The notes beneath the pieces are model-generated. The model had not been told where the DNA came from. It made no database searches and saw only the letters and a list, made by a program, of their open reading frames with translations. Positions 56,431-64,000 of a DNA stretch of 64,000 bases are shown here, in pieces. The number at the start of each line of letters is the position of its first letter. Positions within the stretch are counted from its first letter, which is position 1. The DNA comes from Lysobacter firmicutimachus (GTDB taxonomy: Bacteria > Pseudomonadota > Gammaproteobacteria > Xanthomonadales > Xanthomonadaceae), in assembly GCF_037027445.1 (NCBI RefSeq), contig NZ_JBANDL010000002.1, forward strand, positions 4,312,001 through 4,376,000, given 5' to 3'. A program made the translations under genes and the position numbers.

Positions 56431-57351
56431 ATGCCCTTCCTCGAAATCACCCTGCGCTGCAGCGAAGCCGAACAGCCGCGCTACGAAGCCGCGCTGGACG
56501 ACGTCGGCGCGCTCGCCGTGACCATGCTCGACGCCGATGCCGACACCGGCAACGAACACGCCATCCTCGAGCCGGGGGTCGGCGAAACGCCGCTGTGGCA
56601 GTCGATCGTGCTCAGCGCGCTGTTCCCGCACGATGCCGACGCGCTGGTGCTGCTGGCGGCGCTGGAGTCGTTCGATCCCGACCTGGAATGGACTCAGGTG
56701 CAGTTCCGCCGAGTCGAGGACCAGGATTGGGAACGCGCCTGGATGGACCAGTACGAACCGCTGCAATTCGGCCGCCGCACCTGGATCGTGCCGTGGAATC
56801 AGGAGCTGCCGGAGGGCGCCGACGCCGCCGATGCCGCGGTGGTGCGCCTAGACCCGGGCCTGGCGTTCGGCTCCGGCACTCACCCGACCACCTCGCTGTG
56901 CCTGCAGTGGCTGGACCGGCTCGCCGACGACGGCGAACTCGGCGGCCGCCGCGTGCTCGACTTCGGCTGCGGTTCCGGCATCCTCGCCCTGGCCGCGCTC
57001 AAGCTCGGCGCGGCGCACGCGGTCGGCGTCGACAACGATCCGCAGGCGATCCTCGCCACCCGCGACAACGCCGAACGCAACCAGGTCGATCAGCGCATCG
57101 AGGTCCATCTGCCGCAGGACGAACCGGCGCAGCGGTATCCGGTGGTGGTCGCCAACATCCTCGCCTCGGCCCTGGTCGCGCTCGCCGACACGCTGGCCGC
57201 GCGGGTCGAACCCGGTGGCCGCATCGCCTTGTCCGGCATCCTCGCCGGCCAGGAAGACGAGGTGCTGGCCCGCTACGCGCAGGACTTCGAACAGTTGCGC
57301 GCCGACCGGCTCGAAGACTGGATGCGGGTCACAGGCGTGCGCCGGCGCTGA
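56431..57351 (+). CDS. prmA: Ribosomal protein L11 methyltransferase
   Basis: A 306-residue SAM-dependent enzyme that trimethylates ribosomal protein L11. Family signatures are [19 protein letters not shown] (about residues 138-156), the SAM motif [24 protein letters not shown] and the [11 protein letters not shown] segment. ATG at 56431 gives the canonical [10 protein letters not shown] start; a GTG at 56425 would add two residues. It is followed by a DUF3426 gene and fis, paralleling the prmA-dusB-fis neighbourhood of E. coli. Confidence 0.96.
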   Translation: MPFLEITLRCSEAEQPRYEAALDDVGALAVTMLDADADTGNEHAILEPGVGETPLWQSIVLSALFPHDADALVLLAALESFDPDLEWTQVQFRRVEDQDWERAWMDQYEPLQFGRRTWIVPWNQELPEGADAADAAVVRLDPGLAFGSGTHPTTSLCLQWLDRLADDGELGGRRVLDFGCGSGILALAALKLGAAHAVGVDNDPQAILATRDNAERNQVDQRIEVHLPQDEPAQRYPVVVANILASALVALADTLAARVEPGGRIALSGILAGQEDEVLARYAQDFEQLRADRLEDWMRVTGVRRR

Positions 57352-57377
57352 GGCCTCGGGCGTGATTGAATAAACCG

Positions 57378-58364
57378 ATGTTCGTCGCCTGCCCTCACTG
57401 CGGTTACCTCGTCGCGCTGATCGTCGGTCAAGACGGTCCGGCCCGTTCTTGTCCGCGTTGCGGCCGGGCGCTGCCCTCGGCGACGGATGCGGAGCCCGCG
57501 TCTGCGGCGTCGGACCTTGCCGCCGCGACAACGCAGGAGGCGAGCGCCGGCGTCGACGCCGGGACGACGCAAGCGGCCGGCGATGCCGCGCAACGCGTCG
57601 CGGCCCCGGCGCCGGACAACGCGCAGGAGGGCGACGGCGACGAAGCGCGACCCGATCCGGGCGAAGCAACCCGCCCCGTGCAGGACGAGCCGGCGGAAAA
57701 CGGCTCGACGACGACGCCCGAAGCGCCCGACGCGCTCGACACGCCGCTGCCGCCGCTGATCCAGGCCGCGCCCGAACCGGCGCCGCGGCGCACGCCGCCG
57801 CGGCGGCAAGGCAAATCCGAAACCGCGGTCGCCCATGTCCGCGCCCAGCCCAGCTTCGTGCGCAGCCGCGCACGCGCCGAAGCCGCCGCCGCGCCGTCGC
57901 GGCGCCCCTGGCTCGGTCCGCTTGCGGTACTGGTGCTGGCGTTGGCGCTGGCCCTGCAATTGCTGCTCGCGCAACGCGCCGAGCTCGCCGCCGACGCACG
58001 CTGGCGGCCGCTGGTCGCCGGCCTGTGCAGCGCATTGTCCTGCTCGATTCCGCCGTGGCGCGAACCGGCCGCCTTGACCATGCTCAACCGCAACGTGCTG
58101 CCGGTCGACGGTCGCGCCGGCGTGCTGCGCGTCACCGCCAGTTTCCGCAACGACGCGCGTTGGCCGCAGCCTTGGCCGATCCTGGTGCTGAGCCTGGACG
58201 ACGTCGATGGCCGCCGGGTCGGGCAGCGCGCGTTCTCTCCACAGGATTACCGCAAAGGCCAGCCGTCCGGCGGACTGATCGCACCGGGACAAAGCGCGGC
58301 GGTCCAGTTCGACGTGCTCGAACCGGCGCCGCACGTGGTCGCGTTCACCTTCGACTTCCGCTGA
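57378..58364 (+). CDS. Zinc-ribbon DUF3426 membrane protein
   Basis: A 328-residue protein. The N-terminal zinc ribbon has two CxxC pairs (CPHCGYLV, SCPRCGRALP, residues about 5-32). A long disordered Ala/Pro/Glu-rich region follows to about residue 175, then one membrane helix (PLAVLVLALALALQLLLAQR). The C-terminal DUF3426 domain is beta-rich (TASFRNDARWPQPWPILVLS). This MJ0042-type ribbon plus DUF3426 plan is widespread in proteobacteria with unknown role. ATG at 57378 starts exactly at the ribbon; TTG at 57366 is an alternative. Between prmA and fis, probably one transcript. Confidence 0.85.
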   Translation: MFVACPHCGYLVALIVGQDGPARSCPRCGRALPSATDAEPASAASDLAAATTQEASAGVDAGTTQAAGDAAQRVAAPAPDNAQEGDGDEARPDPGEATRPVQDEPAENGSTTTPEAPDALDTPLPPLIQAAPEPAPRRTPPRRQGKSETAVAHVRAQPSFVRSRARAEAAAAPSRRPWLGPLAVLVLALALALQLLLAQRAELAADARWRPLVAGLCSALSCSIPPWREPAALTMLNRNVLPVDGRAGVLRVTASFRNDARWPQPWPILVLSLDDVDGRRVGQRAFSPQDYRKGQPSGGLIAPGQSAAVQFDVLEPAPHVVAFTFDFR

Positions 58365-58483
58365 TTGCCGCCGTCGCGTTGTCTGCCGCGACTCCCGCGC
58401 GCTAGACTCCCCCTCCCGTCGGCGGGAGCGCAGCGAGCGCGCCGTACTGATCCCGGCGGACAGACACCTGCACGGGGACGCAT

Positions 58484-58756
58484 TTGAACGCTCTCAACGA
58501 CCGCAACGAAGCCGCCCGCTCCGGACCCCGCGTTCCGTTGCGCGATCATGTCGCGACTTCGATCCGTCGTTACCTGGGCGACCTGAACGGCAGCGGCACC
58601 GAGAATCTGTACGAGATCGCCCTGCGCGAACTCGAGATCCCGCTGTTCGCCGAGGTGCTGCAGCACTGCGACGGCAACCAGAGCCGCGCCGCCGCGATGC
58701 TCGGCATCCACCGCGCCACCCTGCGCAAGAAGCTGCGCGAGTACGGCCTCGAGTAA
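58484..58756 (+). CDS. fis: DNA-binding protein Fis
   Basis: A 90-residue nucleoid protein that bends DNA and activates rRNA promoters. The C-terminal helix-turn-helix [20 protein letters not shown] is unmistakable, and [18 protein letters not shown] dimer helices precede it. The start appears to be TTG at 58484 with GGGGA about 7 bases upstream; no ATG covers the N-terminus. A rare start may help keep the level low. Downstream lies a repeat-rich spacer. Confidence 0.92.
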   Translation: MNALNDRNEAARSGPRVPLRDHVATSIRRYLGDLNGSGTENLYEIALRELEIPLFAEVLQHCDGNQSRAAAMLGIHRATLRKKLREYGLE

Positions 58757-58770
58757 CGCCTCGCGCCCCT

Positions 58771-58960
58771 GCGGGAGCGGCGTAAGCCGCGACAACCGCA
58801 GCGGCCGAATACCACATATTCCACCCGAGACCGCCGACAAACGGCCGTTTTTGTGCGTCCTATTCTGCGCTCGCGGTCGGGCGCCGGTTTCGCACGTCCG
58901 GTCTTCGGCCGCAACGCTTGCGCACACCGCTGCGGTTGTCGCGGCTGACGCCGCTCCTAC
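58771..58960. repeat. Second inverted pair of GGAGCGGCGTAAGCCGC repeats
   Basis: The 33-bp arms at 58771-58803 and 58928-58960 are inverted, near-identical copies of the arms at 9902-10055. The 124 bp between them is unrelated to the interior of the first pair and contains no gene, so the arms, not the interior, are what is conserved. Confidence 0.8.
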
Positions 58961-58970
58961 AGAAGGCGGC

Positions 58971-59137
58971 CCGGCCATCCTTGGCCGGGTGTGTAGACGG
59001 ACCAGCGCGCAGTGCGCGCGTACGGCGCTTCTATCGGCAGCAGGCTGCCATCCATGGCGGCGCATGCGCGGGCGTCGGAACGCCCGGTCCGGCCATCCTT
59101 GGCCGGGCGTGTGACCGAACCAGCGCGCAATGCGCGC
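58971..59137. repeat. Direct 49-bp repeats with CGGCCATCCTTGGCCG hairpins
   Basis: Copies at 58971-59019 and 59089-59137 differ at about five positions. Each starts with CGGCCATCCTTGGCCG, an inverted repeat, and ends AGCGCGCA-TGCGCGC. A partial third unit (CTGCCATCCATGGCGG, about 59045-59060) lies between them. The block fills the gap between fis and the 3' end of the cdsA-like gene, so it may act as a termination or barrier region. Confidence 0.75.
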
Positions 59138-59149
59138 TGAGCGGTTCGG

Positions 59150-60100
59150 TCACACCCACCAGTATCGGATCAAGTGAAAGAACACCGGCGCCGCGAAGCA
59201 CACTGAATCGAGCCGGTCGAGTACGCCGCCGTGGCCCTCGATCATGTGGCCCCAGTCCTTGATCCCGCGGTCGCGCTTGATCGCCGACATCACCAGGCCG
59301 CCGTAGAAGCCCATCAGGTTGATGACCAGGGCCAGGGCCGCCGCCTGCCAGGGCGAGAACGGCGTGATCCACCACAACGCCGCGCCCAGCGCGGTCGCCG
59401 AGGCCACGCCGCCGACGAAACCCTCGACCGTTTTCGACGGCGACAACCGCGGCGCGATCAGGCGCTTGCCGCACAGCTTGCCCCACACGTACTGCAGCAC
59501 GTCCGAGGACTGCACCACGATCACCAAGAACGCGATCAGCAGCAGGTTGCGCCCCTCGTAGCCGGGAATGCGCAGATTGATCAGCGCCGGCACGTGGGAA
59601 ATGCTGAACACGCAGATCATCAAGCCCCACTGCACTTTCGCCGTACGTTCCAGGTAGCGCGTGGTGTCTTCGCCGACCGTGGCCAGGATCGGCAACAGCA
59701 AGAACGCGTACACCGGAATCAGCAAGGTGTAGAGGCCGTACCAGTCGGTGTAGACCAGCCAGTACTGCAGCGGCAGGGCGAGGTAGAACGCCGCCAGCAG
59801 CGCGTAGTAATCGCTGCGCCGGGTCGGGGTCAGGGTGATGAATTCGCGCAAGGCGAACAACGACACCAAGGCGAACAGCACGATCATGCCGACCCGGCCG
59901 ATCGCGAAGGCGACCCCGACCACCAGCGCCATCACCCACCAGGCGCGGATCCGCGCGACCAGGTTGGCGATCACCGCGCTGGGCCGGTCGCGGGTGCGCC
60001 AGCGCAGGAACTCGGCGATCGCGGTGGCGAGCAGCAGCACCGCCGCGACGCCGCCGAACAACAGCACCGAATGCGGCTGCGCGCGCAGGAACTCGATCAT
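59150..60100 (-). CDS. Phosphatidate cytidylyltransferase family protein (CdsA/YnbB-like)
   Basis: A 316-residue inner-membrane enzyme with about eight helices, expected to make CDP-diacylglycerol from CTP and phosphatidate. The CdsA signature is SPSKTVEGFVGG, then RDRGIKDWGHMIEGHGGVLD followed by RLDS (about residues 211-290), with the essential Lys/Asp residues present. It is the last gene of the overlapping operon and overlaps the acyltransferase by 4 bp. The neighbourhood resembles E. coli ynbB rather than the essential cdsA locus, so it is probably a dedicated paralogue. Confidence 0.88.
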   Translation of the reverse strand: MIEFLRAQPHSVLLFGGVAAVLLLATAIAEFLRWRTRDRPSAVIANLVARIRAWWVMALVVGVAFAIGRVGMIVLFALVSLFALREFITLTPTRRSDYYALLAAFYLALPLQYWLVYTDWYGLYTLLIPVYAFLLLPILATVGEDTTRYLERTAKVQWGLMICVFSISHVPALINLRIPGYEGRNLLLIAFLVIVVQSSDVLQYVWGKLCGKRLIAPRLSPSKTVEGFVGGVASATALGAALWWITPFSPWQAAALALVINLMGFYGGLVMSAIKRDRGIKDWGHMIEGHGGVLDRLDSVCFAAPVFFHLIRYWWV

Positions 60101-60729
60101 GCCGCACCTCCCTGGCCGTTCTCCGACAGCGCCAGCAAGGCGCCGCGCGCGCGCTCCAGGAATGCGTCCTTGCCCTCGTCGGCCTGCAACCGCAGGGTGT
60201 CGCCGAAGGTCGCCGTGCACAGCAAGGGCAGCGGCAACAGTTTGCCCTTGGGCATGACCCGGGCCAGATTGTCGATCCACACCGGCACGAACTCCAACTC
60301 CGGGCGGCAACGCGCCAGGTGGTACAGGCCGCTCTTGAACGGCAGCAGCGGTTCGTCGCTCTGGTTGCGCGTGCCCTCCGGAAACAGGATCAACGAACTG
60401 CCGCCGTCGACCGCTTCGCACAGGGTCTCGATGGCGTCGCGCGTGCGCTGCGCCGGATCGCGCTCGATCAGCACGCCGTTGAAGACTTCGCGGATCAGGT
60501 AGCGGCGCAGCCCGTCGCGCTGCCAGTACTCGGCGCCGGCCACCGGGCGCACGTCGCGACGCAACGCCGGCGGCAGCGCCGACCAGATCATGACGAAATC
60601 GCCGTGGCTGACGTGGTTGCCGTAATACACCCGGTGATCGGCCGAGGGCGCGCAGCGCCACAGCGCGCGCGCGCCGGTCAAGGCGCGGATCGCGCCGCTG
60701 AAGCCGGCGGCGAGCAATTGCGAAATCAT
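60097..60729 (-). CDS. 1-acyl-glycerol-3-phosphate acyltransferase family protein
   Basis: A 210-residue PlsC-type acyltransferase. Motif I is YGNHVSHGDFVMIW (His-x4-Asp, residues about 36-49) and motif III is LILFPEGTRNQSDE. It would acylate a lysophosphatidate-like acceptor, giving the substrate for the CdsA-like enzyme. ATGA overlaps link it to genes on both sides. It is shorter than most PlsC (about 240) and lacks an obvious long N-terminal helix. Confidence 0.88.
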   Translation of the reverse strand: MISQLLAAGFSGAIRALTGARALWRCAPSADHRVYYGNHVSHGDFVMIWSALPPALRRDVRPVAGAEYWQRDGLRRYLIREVFNGVLIERDPAQRTRDAIETLCEAVDGGSSLILFPEGTRNQSDEPLLPFKSGLYHLARCRPELEFVPVWIDNLARVMPKGKLLPLPLLCTATFGDTLRLQADEGKDAFLERARGALLALSENGQGGAA

Positions 60730-61379
60730 CGCGACTCCAGTTCGCGCACGATCGCGCGCAGTCGTACCGCCACCGTCCAAGCCGCGCCCAACACCACCGC
60801 CGCCAGCGCGGCGGCGAGCAGCCAGGCCACCGCCGTGGCCTGCCCCAAGGCCAGGCCGACCGCAGCCAGAGCCGCGGCCACGCTCATCGCGATCATCCGC
60901 GGCCGCCGCGCCATCGGGCCTTCGCGATGTTCGCGCAGGCCGCAGGCCAGGCCGAGCACGCGCACATAGGCGGTGCCGACCGACAACAGCGACGCGGCCC
61001 AGCCCAGGTCCGGCCCCCAGGCCAGCCACGGCGCCAGGCCGTAGCCGACGCCGAGGAACACCAGAGCGTCGGCGAGCCGGTCGGGCGCATCGCTGTAGAC
61101 CTCGCCGGCCTTGCCGACCAGGCCGCCGCGTCGCGCCAGCAGGCCGTCGAGCCGATTGCACAGCAGCCGTCCCTGCAGGCACAGCGCGGCGAACGCCAGC
61201 AGCGAGGCGCCGTAATGCGGCGGGTCGCGCAGGGCGAACAGGAACGACAGGCCGGCCAGCGCGGCCAGCCCGATCGCAAACAGGGAAATCCCGTTCGGCG
61301 TCGCGCCGCTGACGCGCAGACGCGCCAGCAAGACCAAGCGCCAGCCGTGGCGACGCCGCATCGGTGTGGGTTCGCTCAT
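60726..61379 (-). CDS. CDP-alcohol phosphatidyltransferase (YnbA-like)
   Basis: A 217-residue membrane enzyme. The catalytic region NRLDGLLARRGGLVGKAGEV then YSDAPDRLAD (about residues 74-103) is a variant of the CDP-alcohol motif DxxDGxxAR...GxxxDxxxD. The first Asp is Asn and the spacing to the last two Asp is one longer, as I recall for YnbA (N-x-x-D-G ... PDR-x-x-D). It would join a CDP-lipid to an alcohol; the alcohol is unknown. It starts 16 bp after the preceding gene and overlaps the acyltransferase by 4 bp. Confidence 0.85.
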   Translation of the reverse strand: MSEPTPMRRRHGWRLVLLARLRVSGATPNGISLFAIGLAALAGLSFLFALRDPPHYGASLLAFAALCLQGRLLCNRLDGLLARRGGLVGKAGEVYSDAPDRLADALVFLGVGYGLAPWLAWGPDLGWAASLLSVGTAYVRVLGLACGLREHREGPMARRPRMIAMSVAAALAAVGLALGQATAVAWLLAAALAAVVLGAAWTVAVRLRAIVRELESR

Positions 61380-61395
61380 CGCTCGTGCCCCGTGT

Positions 61396-62832
61396 TCAAC
61401 TGCCGCAGCCGCCGCAACCGCCGCCGCCCCCGCAGCTGCCGCCGCCGCTGCAACTGCTGGTGCCGCTGCCGGAATCGCTGGAACTCGACGGCGTCGGCGT
61501 GCGCACCCAGTGGTAGTCGACCAGCGCGGTGCCGACCAGGGCCGAGCTGCCGGCCAGGGCCACGCGCGCGCCGTAGTCGCCGTAATCGCCGCGCTCGCGC
61601 ACCCGGCGCGCCGCGTCGTGCAGCGCCCAATCGCCGCTGCGGCTGCGGCGTTGCAGGCTGCTCAGGCGCACCGCGGTCAGCAGTGCGGCCAGCAGGGTCA
61701 ACACCACCAGAAACCCGACCGGCCGGTCGCGCGCGAGGCCGATGCCGATCTTGCTTAGTCCGAAGCCGATCAGCACGAGCATCGGCAAGGCCGCGACCGC
61801 GCGCGCCTGCCAGTCCTGCGCCGACGTCAGCCACCAACCCTGCGCGCGCATCGGTTCGGCCAGACCGCGGTAGTGCGCTTCCAAGGCGCGATGCGCATCG
61901 TCGAGACGCTGCTTTCGCTGCACCAGCGCAGCAGCGGCCTGCAGCCGTGGCGGCAGCGCCGCGTCGGGGCGGTGCCGGCGCAGCCAGGCCCGCGAGGCAT
62001 CGCTCCGGCTCGCCGCGCCGGAAAGATCGAGCTTGAATGCTTCGCTGCTCAGCAATTCGACGATGGCGACGTCGGCCGCGCGCTGGGGGCCAGCGGCCAG
62101 GAAGCCCAGCGCCACCGGATCGTCGACCGTGCGCTCGCTGCGCCGGTTCGGCCCTCGCAACGCGCGCTGCGCAGCGCCGCCGGTGACGAAGGTCCAGCCC
62201 AGCAAGGCGGCGTACAGCGCCAGGAACGCACCGCCGCGCCACTGCAGGGCATCGATCGTGCCGTGCGCGGCCGCGCCGAGCGCCAGCGCGGCCGCCGACA
62301 GCGCGCTCCAGATCCAGAAGGCTCGCCCGAGGCCACGCGGCTCCGACGGCCACGGCAAACCCGATGGCGGCTGCGCCGCCGCGGCCGGCGCGGACACCGG
62401 CTCCGGTTCGGCCTCGCCCCAGAACCGCACCGGCGGCTCGCCGAAGAAAAAGCCGTAGCTGGTGCAGGTGTCGCGGTACTGGCGGCGATGACGCTCGTCC
62501 TCGTCGGCACCGCCGCGCGAGGGCGCGTGATGCAGCGGCCGCTGCAGCACCTGCGGGCAGAACCGCTCCCAGTAGTCGCGAGTGTCGGTGACGTGGACAT
62601 GCCAGACCCGGTCGACGAACCGGCTGGGCGTCACCGCATGCCCGGCCTCGATCGCCAGGAAGCAGAAGCGCCGGTACTCCTCCAACGCCGCCAGGGCGGT
62701 CTCGCGGTCGCAGCCGCACTCGTGCGCGACCCGCGATACGAAGGCCTCGTCCGCATCGCCGCCGAAGCGGTAGTCCCGCAAGCGCTGCCACAAGGCCCGC
62801 TGCCCGGCGGTCCACGCGTGGGCTCCGCTCAT
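61396..62832 (-). CDS. TIGR04222-like membrane protein with GRDP-like N-terminus and Gly-Cys tail
   Basis: A 478-residue protein. The N-terminal cytoplasmic region has PSRFVDRVWHVHVTDTRDYW then ERFCPQVLQRPLHHAPS (about residues 60-96), the helical pattern of GRDP-like (glycine-rich domain) proteins. A hydrophobic segment near residue 180 and two helices near 350-400 follow (TIGR04222-type layout). The last 20 residues are Ser, Gly and Cys (CSGGGSCGGGGGCGG). The family has no known function. Overlaps the next small membrane gene by 4 bp. Confidence 0.72.
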   Translation of the reverse strand: MSGAHAWTAGQRALWQRLRDYRFGGDADEAFVSRVAHECGCDRETALAALEEYRRFCFLAIEAGHAVTPSRFVDRVWHVHVTDTRDYWERFCPQVLQRPLHHAPSRGGADEDERHRRQYRDTCTSYGFFFGEPPVRFWGEAEPEPVSAPAAAAQPPSGLPWPSEPRGLGRAFWIWSALSAAALALGAAAHGTIDALQWRGGAFLALYAALLGWTFVTGGAAQRALRGPNRRSERTVDDPVALGFLAAGPQRAADVAIVELLSSEAFKLDLSGAASRSDASRAWLRRHRPDAALPPRLQAAAALVQRKQRLDDAHRALEAHYRGLAEPMRAQGWWLTSAQDWQARAVAALPMLVLIGFGLSKIGIGLARDRPVGFLVVLTLLAALLTAVRLSSLQRRSRSGDWALHDAARRVRERGDYGDYGARVALAGSSALVGTALVDYHWVRTPTPSSSSDSGSGTSSCSGGGSCGGGGGCGGCGS

Positions 62833-63296
62833 GCACTCGCTCCGGCGATGCGTCCCAACCAGGTCCCGTCCAACACGAAAGCTCCCGCCAACAGCGCCCA
62901 CTGCAACAACAGCGCGGCCGCCTGCCGGCGCAGCAAACCCAACGCGCCGCGCCAGCGCGCGGCCCAGTCGCGGCCGGCACGCGCGGCCGGCAACAGGCCC
63001 AAGCCGATCAGGCCGGCGTCCAACCGCCGCGCCGCAGCCGCCTCGTCTTCCCCGTCCGGTGCGGTCTCGGCCAGCGCCTGCAGCAGCCGCGCATCGAAAT
63101 CGACCCGTAGTGCGTAATAAGCCTGCATCAGCGCGGCGACCACGCTGCCGAGCAACACGGCCGTCCGCAACGGCGCCGTCGACCACCACAGCCCGGCCAG
63201 CGCCGCCGCGAGCAACCACAATGAGATCGCGCGCAGCCAGCGCCCCTGCGCCAGCATAGCGGCCATCGCCCGCCATTCGAACGGGCCGGCGTTCAA
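62829..63296 (-). CDS. Small multi-spanning membrane protein of the ynb-like operon
   Basis: A 155-residue protein with three or four hydrophobic segments (LWLLAAALAGLWWS, LLGSVVAALMQAYYAL, QAAALLLQWALLAGAFVL) and an acidic loop (ALAETAPDGEDEAAAA). No family is recognised. Start choice: TTG at 63296 overlaps the stop of the upstream phosphatase gene (TTGA) and has GGAGG 9 bases upstream, so coupling is likely; ATG at 63266 would remove ten residues. It overlaps the following gene by 4 bp. Confidence 0.7.
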   Translation of the reverse strand: MNAGPFEWRAMAAMLAQGRWLRAISLWLLAAALAGLWWSTAPLRTAVLLGSVVAALMQAYYALRVDFDARLLQALAETAPDGEDEAAAARRLDAGLIGLGLLPAARAGRDWAARWRGALGLLRRQAAALLLQWALLAGAFVLDGTWLGRIAGASA

Positions 63297-64000
63297 GCGG
63301 CTTCGCCTCCGACCGCCGCGGCCGGCATGGCCGTGTCGCCGTCCAGGAAGGCCTGCAGGGCACGTCGATGGGCCGGGCCGAGCACGATCGCCGGACGCGC
63401 CCGGCGCAAGGTTTCGATCGCCGCATCCAGCGAATGCGCGCGGCCGCTGCGCAGCAGCCACGCCGCCACCGCCGCGGCGCTGCGCGAGTAGCCCAGCGCG
63501 CAACAGACCAGGACTTCGCCGCGCGCGCGCAGGCGCTCGATGTCCTGCGCCGCCTCGGCGAGCTGCACCGGCGTCGGCGCGACCAGATCCAACATCGGCC
63601 GCACCGCATCGCCCTCGCGCCACACCGGCAAGGACAGTTCGGCGCTGCAGTCGACGATGCCGGCGAAGGCGCCGCGCTCGCCCGCGCCCGGCACCCGGCC
63701 GAGCCAGACGCCATCGGCGACCGCCACCGGCTGCGGCGCGCGCCACGTCCACCAGCGCGAATTGAGCCACGCCGCCAGCAGGTACGGCGCGAACAGCCAG
63801 CGCGCGGCCATGCTCAGACGGCCGTCGGCGCGCTTCTGGAAGCCGTTCGCGCCGAGCAGGGCGTAATTGATCGCGACCAGCGCCAGCGACAATGCCGGCC
63901 ACAGCAGCCACCACGCGGCGCCGCGCAGCCACCAGGCCGCCGCCGCGCACGCCGCCGCGCCGAGCGCGTACAGCGCCGCCAGCTTCCAGCGCTGCGCGTC
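63293..64000 (-). CDS. Membrane-linked dual-specificity phosphatase (YnbD-like), 5' end missing
   Basis: The frame is open to the window edge, so only the C-terminal part (about 235 residues) is seen. Two hydrophobic segments precede GFQKRADGRLSMAARWLFAP and LLAAWLNSRWWTW, a pattern I recall from YnbD-like proteins, where a PAP2-type region comes first. The C-terminal half is a cysteine phosphatase domain with VCCALGYSRSAAAVAAWLL, the CX5R P-loop. A lipid phosphatase role is plausible for the operon: it could remove phosphate from a phosphatidylalcohol-phosphate made by the YnbA-like enzyme. The ATG at 63892 is internal to the domain. Confidence 0.8.
   Translation of the reverse strand, partial: DAQRWKLAALYALGAAACAAAAWWLRGAAWWLLWPALSLALVAINYALLGANGFQKRADGRLSMAARWLFAPYLLAAWLNSRWWTWRAPQPVAVADGVWLGRVPGAGERGAFAGIVDCSAELSLPVWREGDAVRPMLDLVAPTPVQLAEAAQDIERLRARGEVLVCCALGYSRSAAAVAAWLLRSGRAHSLDAAIETLRRARPAIVLGPAHRRALQAFLDGDTAMPAAAVGGEAA

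Noticed and set aside
58828..58850. Terminator of fis at AACGGCCGTTTTTGT
   Set aside because: The palindrome has no loop and only a short T run, so it is not a reliable terminator.

Overview
The window is a high-GC gammaproteobacterial chromosome segment, most likely from Lysobacter or a close Xanthomonadaceae relative. Three things point there: the gene order pcm-tolC-waaA, a type IV secretion effector carrying a C-terminal XVIPCD-like region, and GTAGGAGCGGC-type and GGGATTCGGGATT-type intergenic repeats. I see no rRNA, tRNA, CRISPR array, transposase or prophage. Coding density is very high, so most long antisense reading frames are GC-driven shadows and were left out.

Layout. 1-2198: glycerol uptake (glpF, cut by the window start, and glpK). 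2346-7495: RND efflux permease and adaptor, with a divergent TetR regulator. 7645-18357: cell envelope genes (pcm, tolC, waaA, a lipid A acyltransferase, an O-antigen-ligase-like protein with a glycosyltransferase) and small redox or stress proteins (zinc-finger, pirin, YceI, nitroreductase, ELM1-like). 18410-21256: glnE. 21257-32211: an accessory block between glnE and groESL. It holds a predicted T4SS effector/immunity pair, a WG/Sel1-repeat protein, a lipoprotein hydrolase and a three-gene set ending in a putative MACPF-like pore-forming protein. 32313-34452: groES-groEL under a near-consensus CIRCE element.

34651-41609: AraC, cupin and XRE genes, a secreted endonuclease I with a lamin-tail domain, an unknown lipoprotein pair and a quinone-reductase-like enzyme. 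41721-46826: a LysR regulator, then mprF facing an acvB/virJ-like gene with overlapping 3' ends, a possible synthesis/hydrolysis pair for aminoacyl-phosphatidylglycerol. 46997-50446: cutA, dsbD (with a doubled N-terminal domain) and a TlpA-like thioredoxin. 50716-53524: aroQ, accB and accC, with a four-helix-bundle gene framed by inverted repeats wedged between accB and accC. 53640-58756: three unknown envelope proteins, then prmA, a zinc-ribbon/DUF3426 protein and fis. 59150-64000: a tightly overlapping minus-strand operon resembling E. coli ynbA/ynbB/ynbD, plus an acyltransferase and two extra membrane proteins; its first gene runs off the window end.

The best candidates for undescribed biology are the 29615-32211 MACPF-like cassette, the effector/immunity pair at 21929-24016 (with a second strong internal start in the immunity gene), the repeat-framed insertion inside the acc operon and the ynb-like lipid operon. 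All functions are read from sequence motifs and remembered family patterns; no database search was run.
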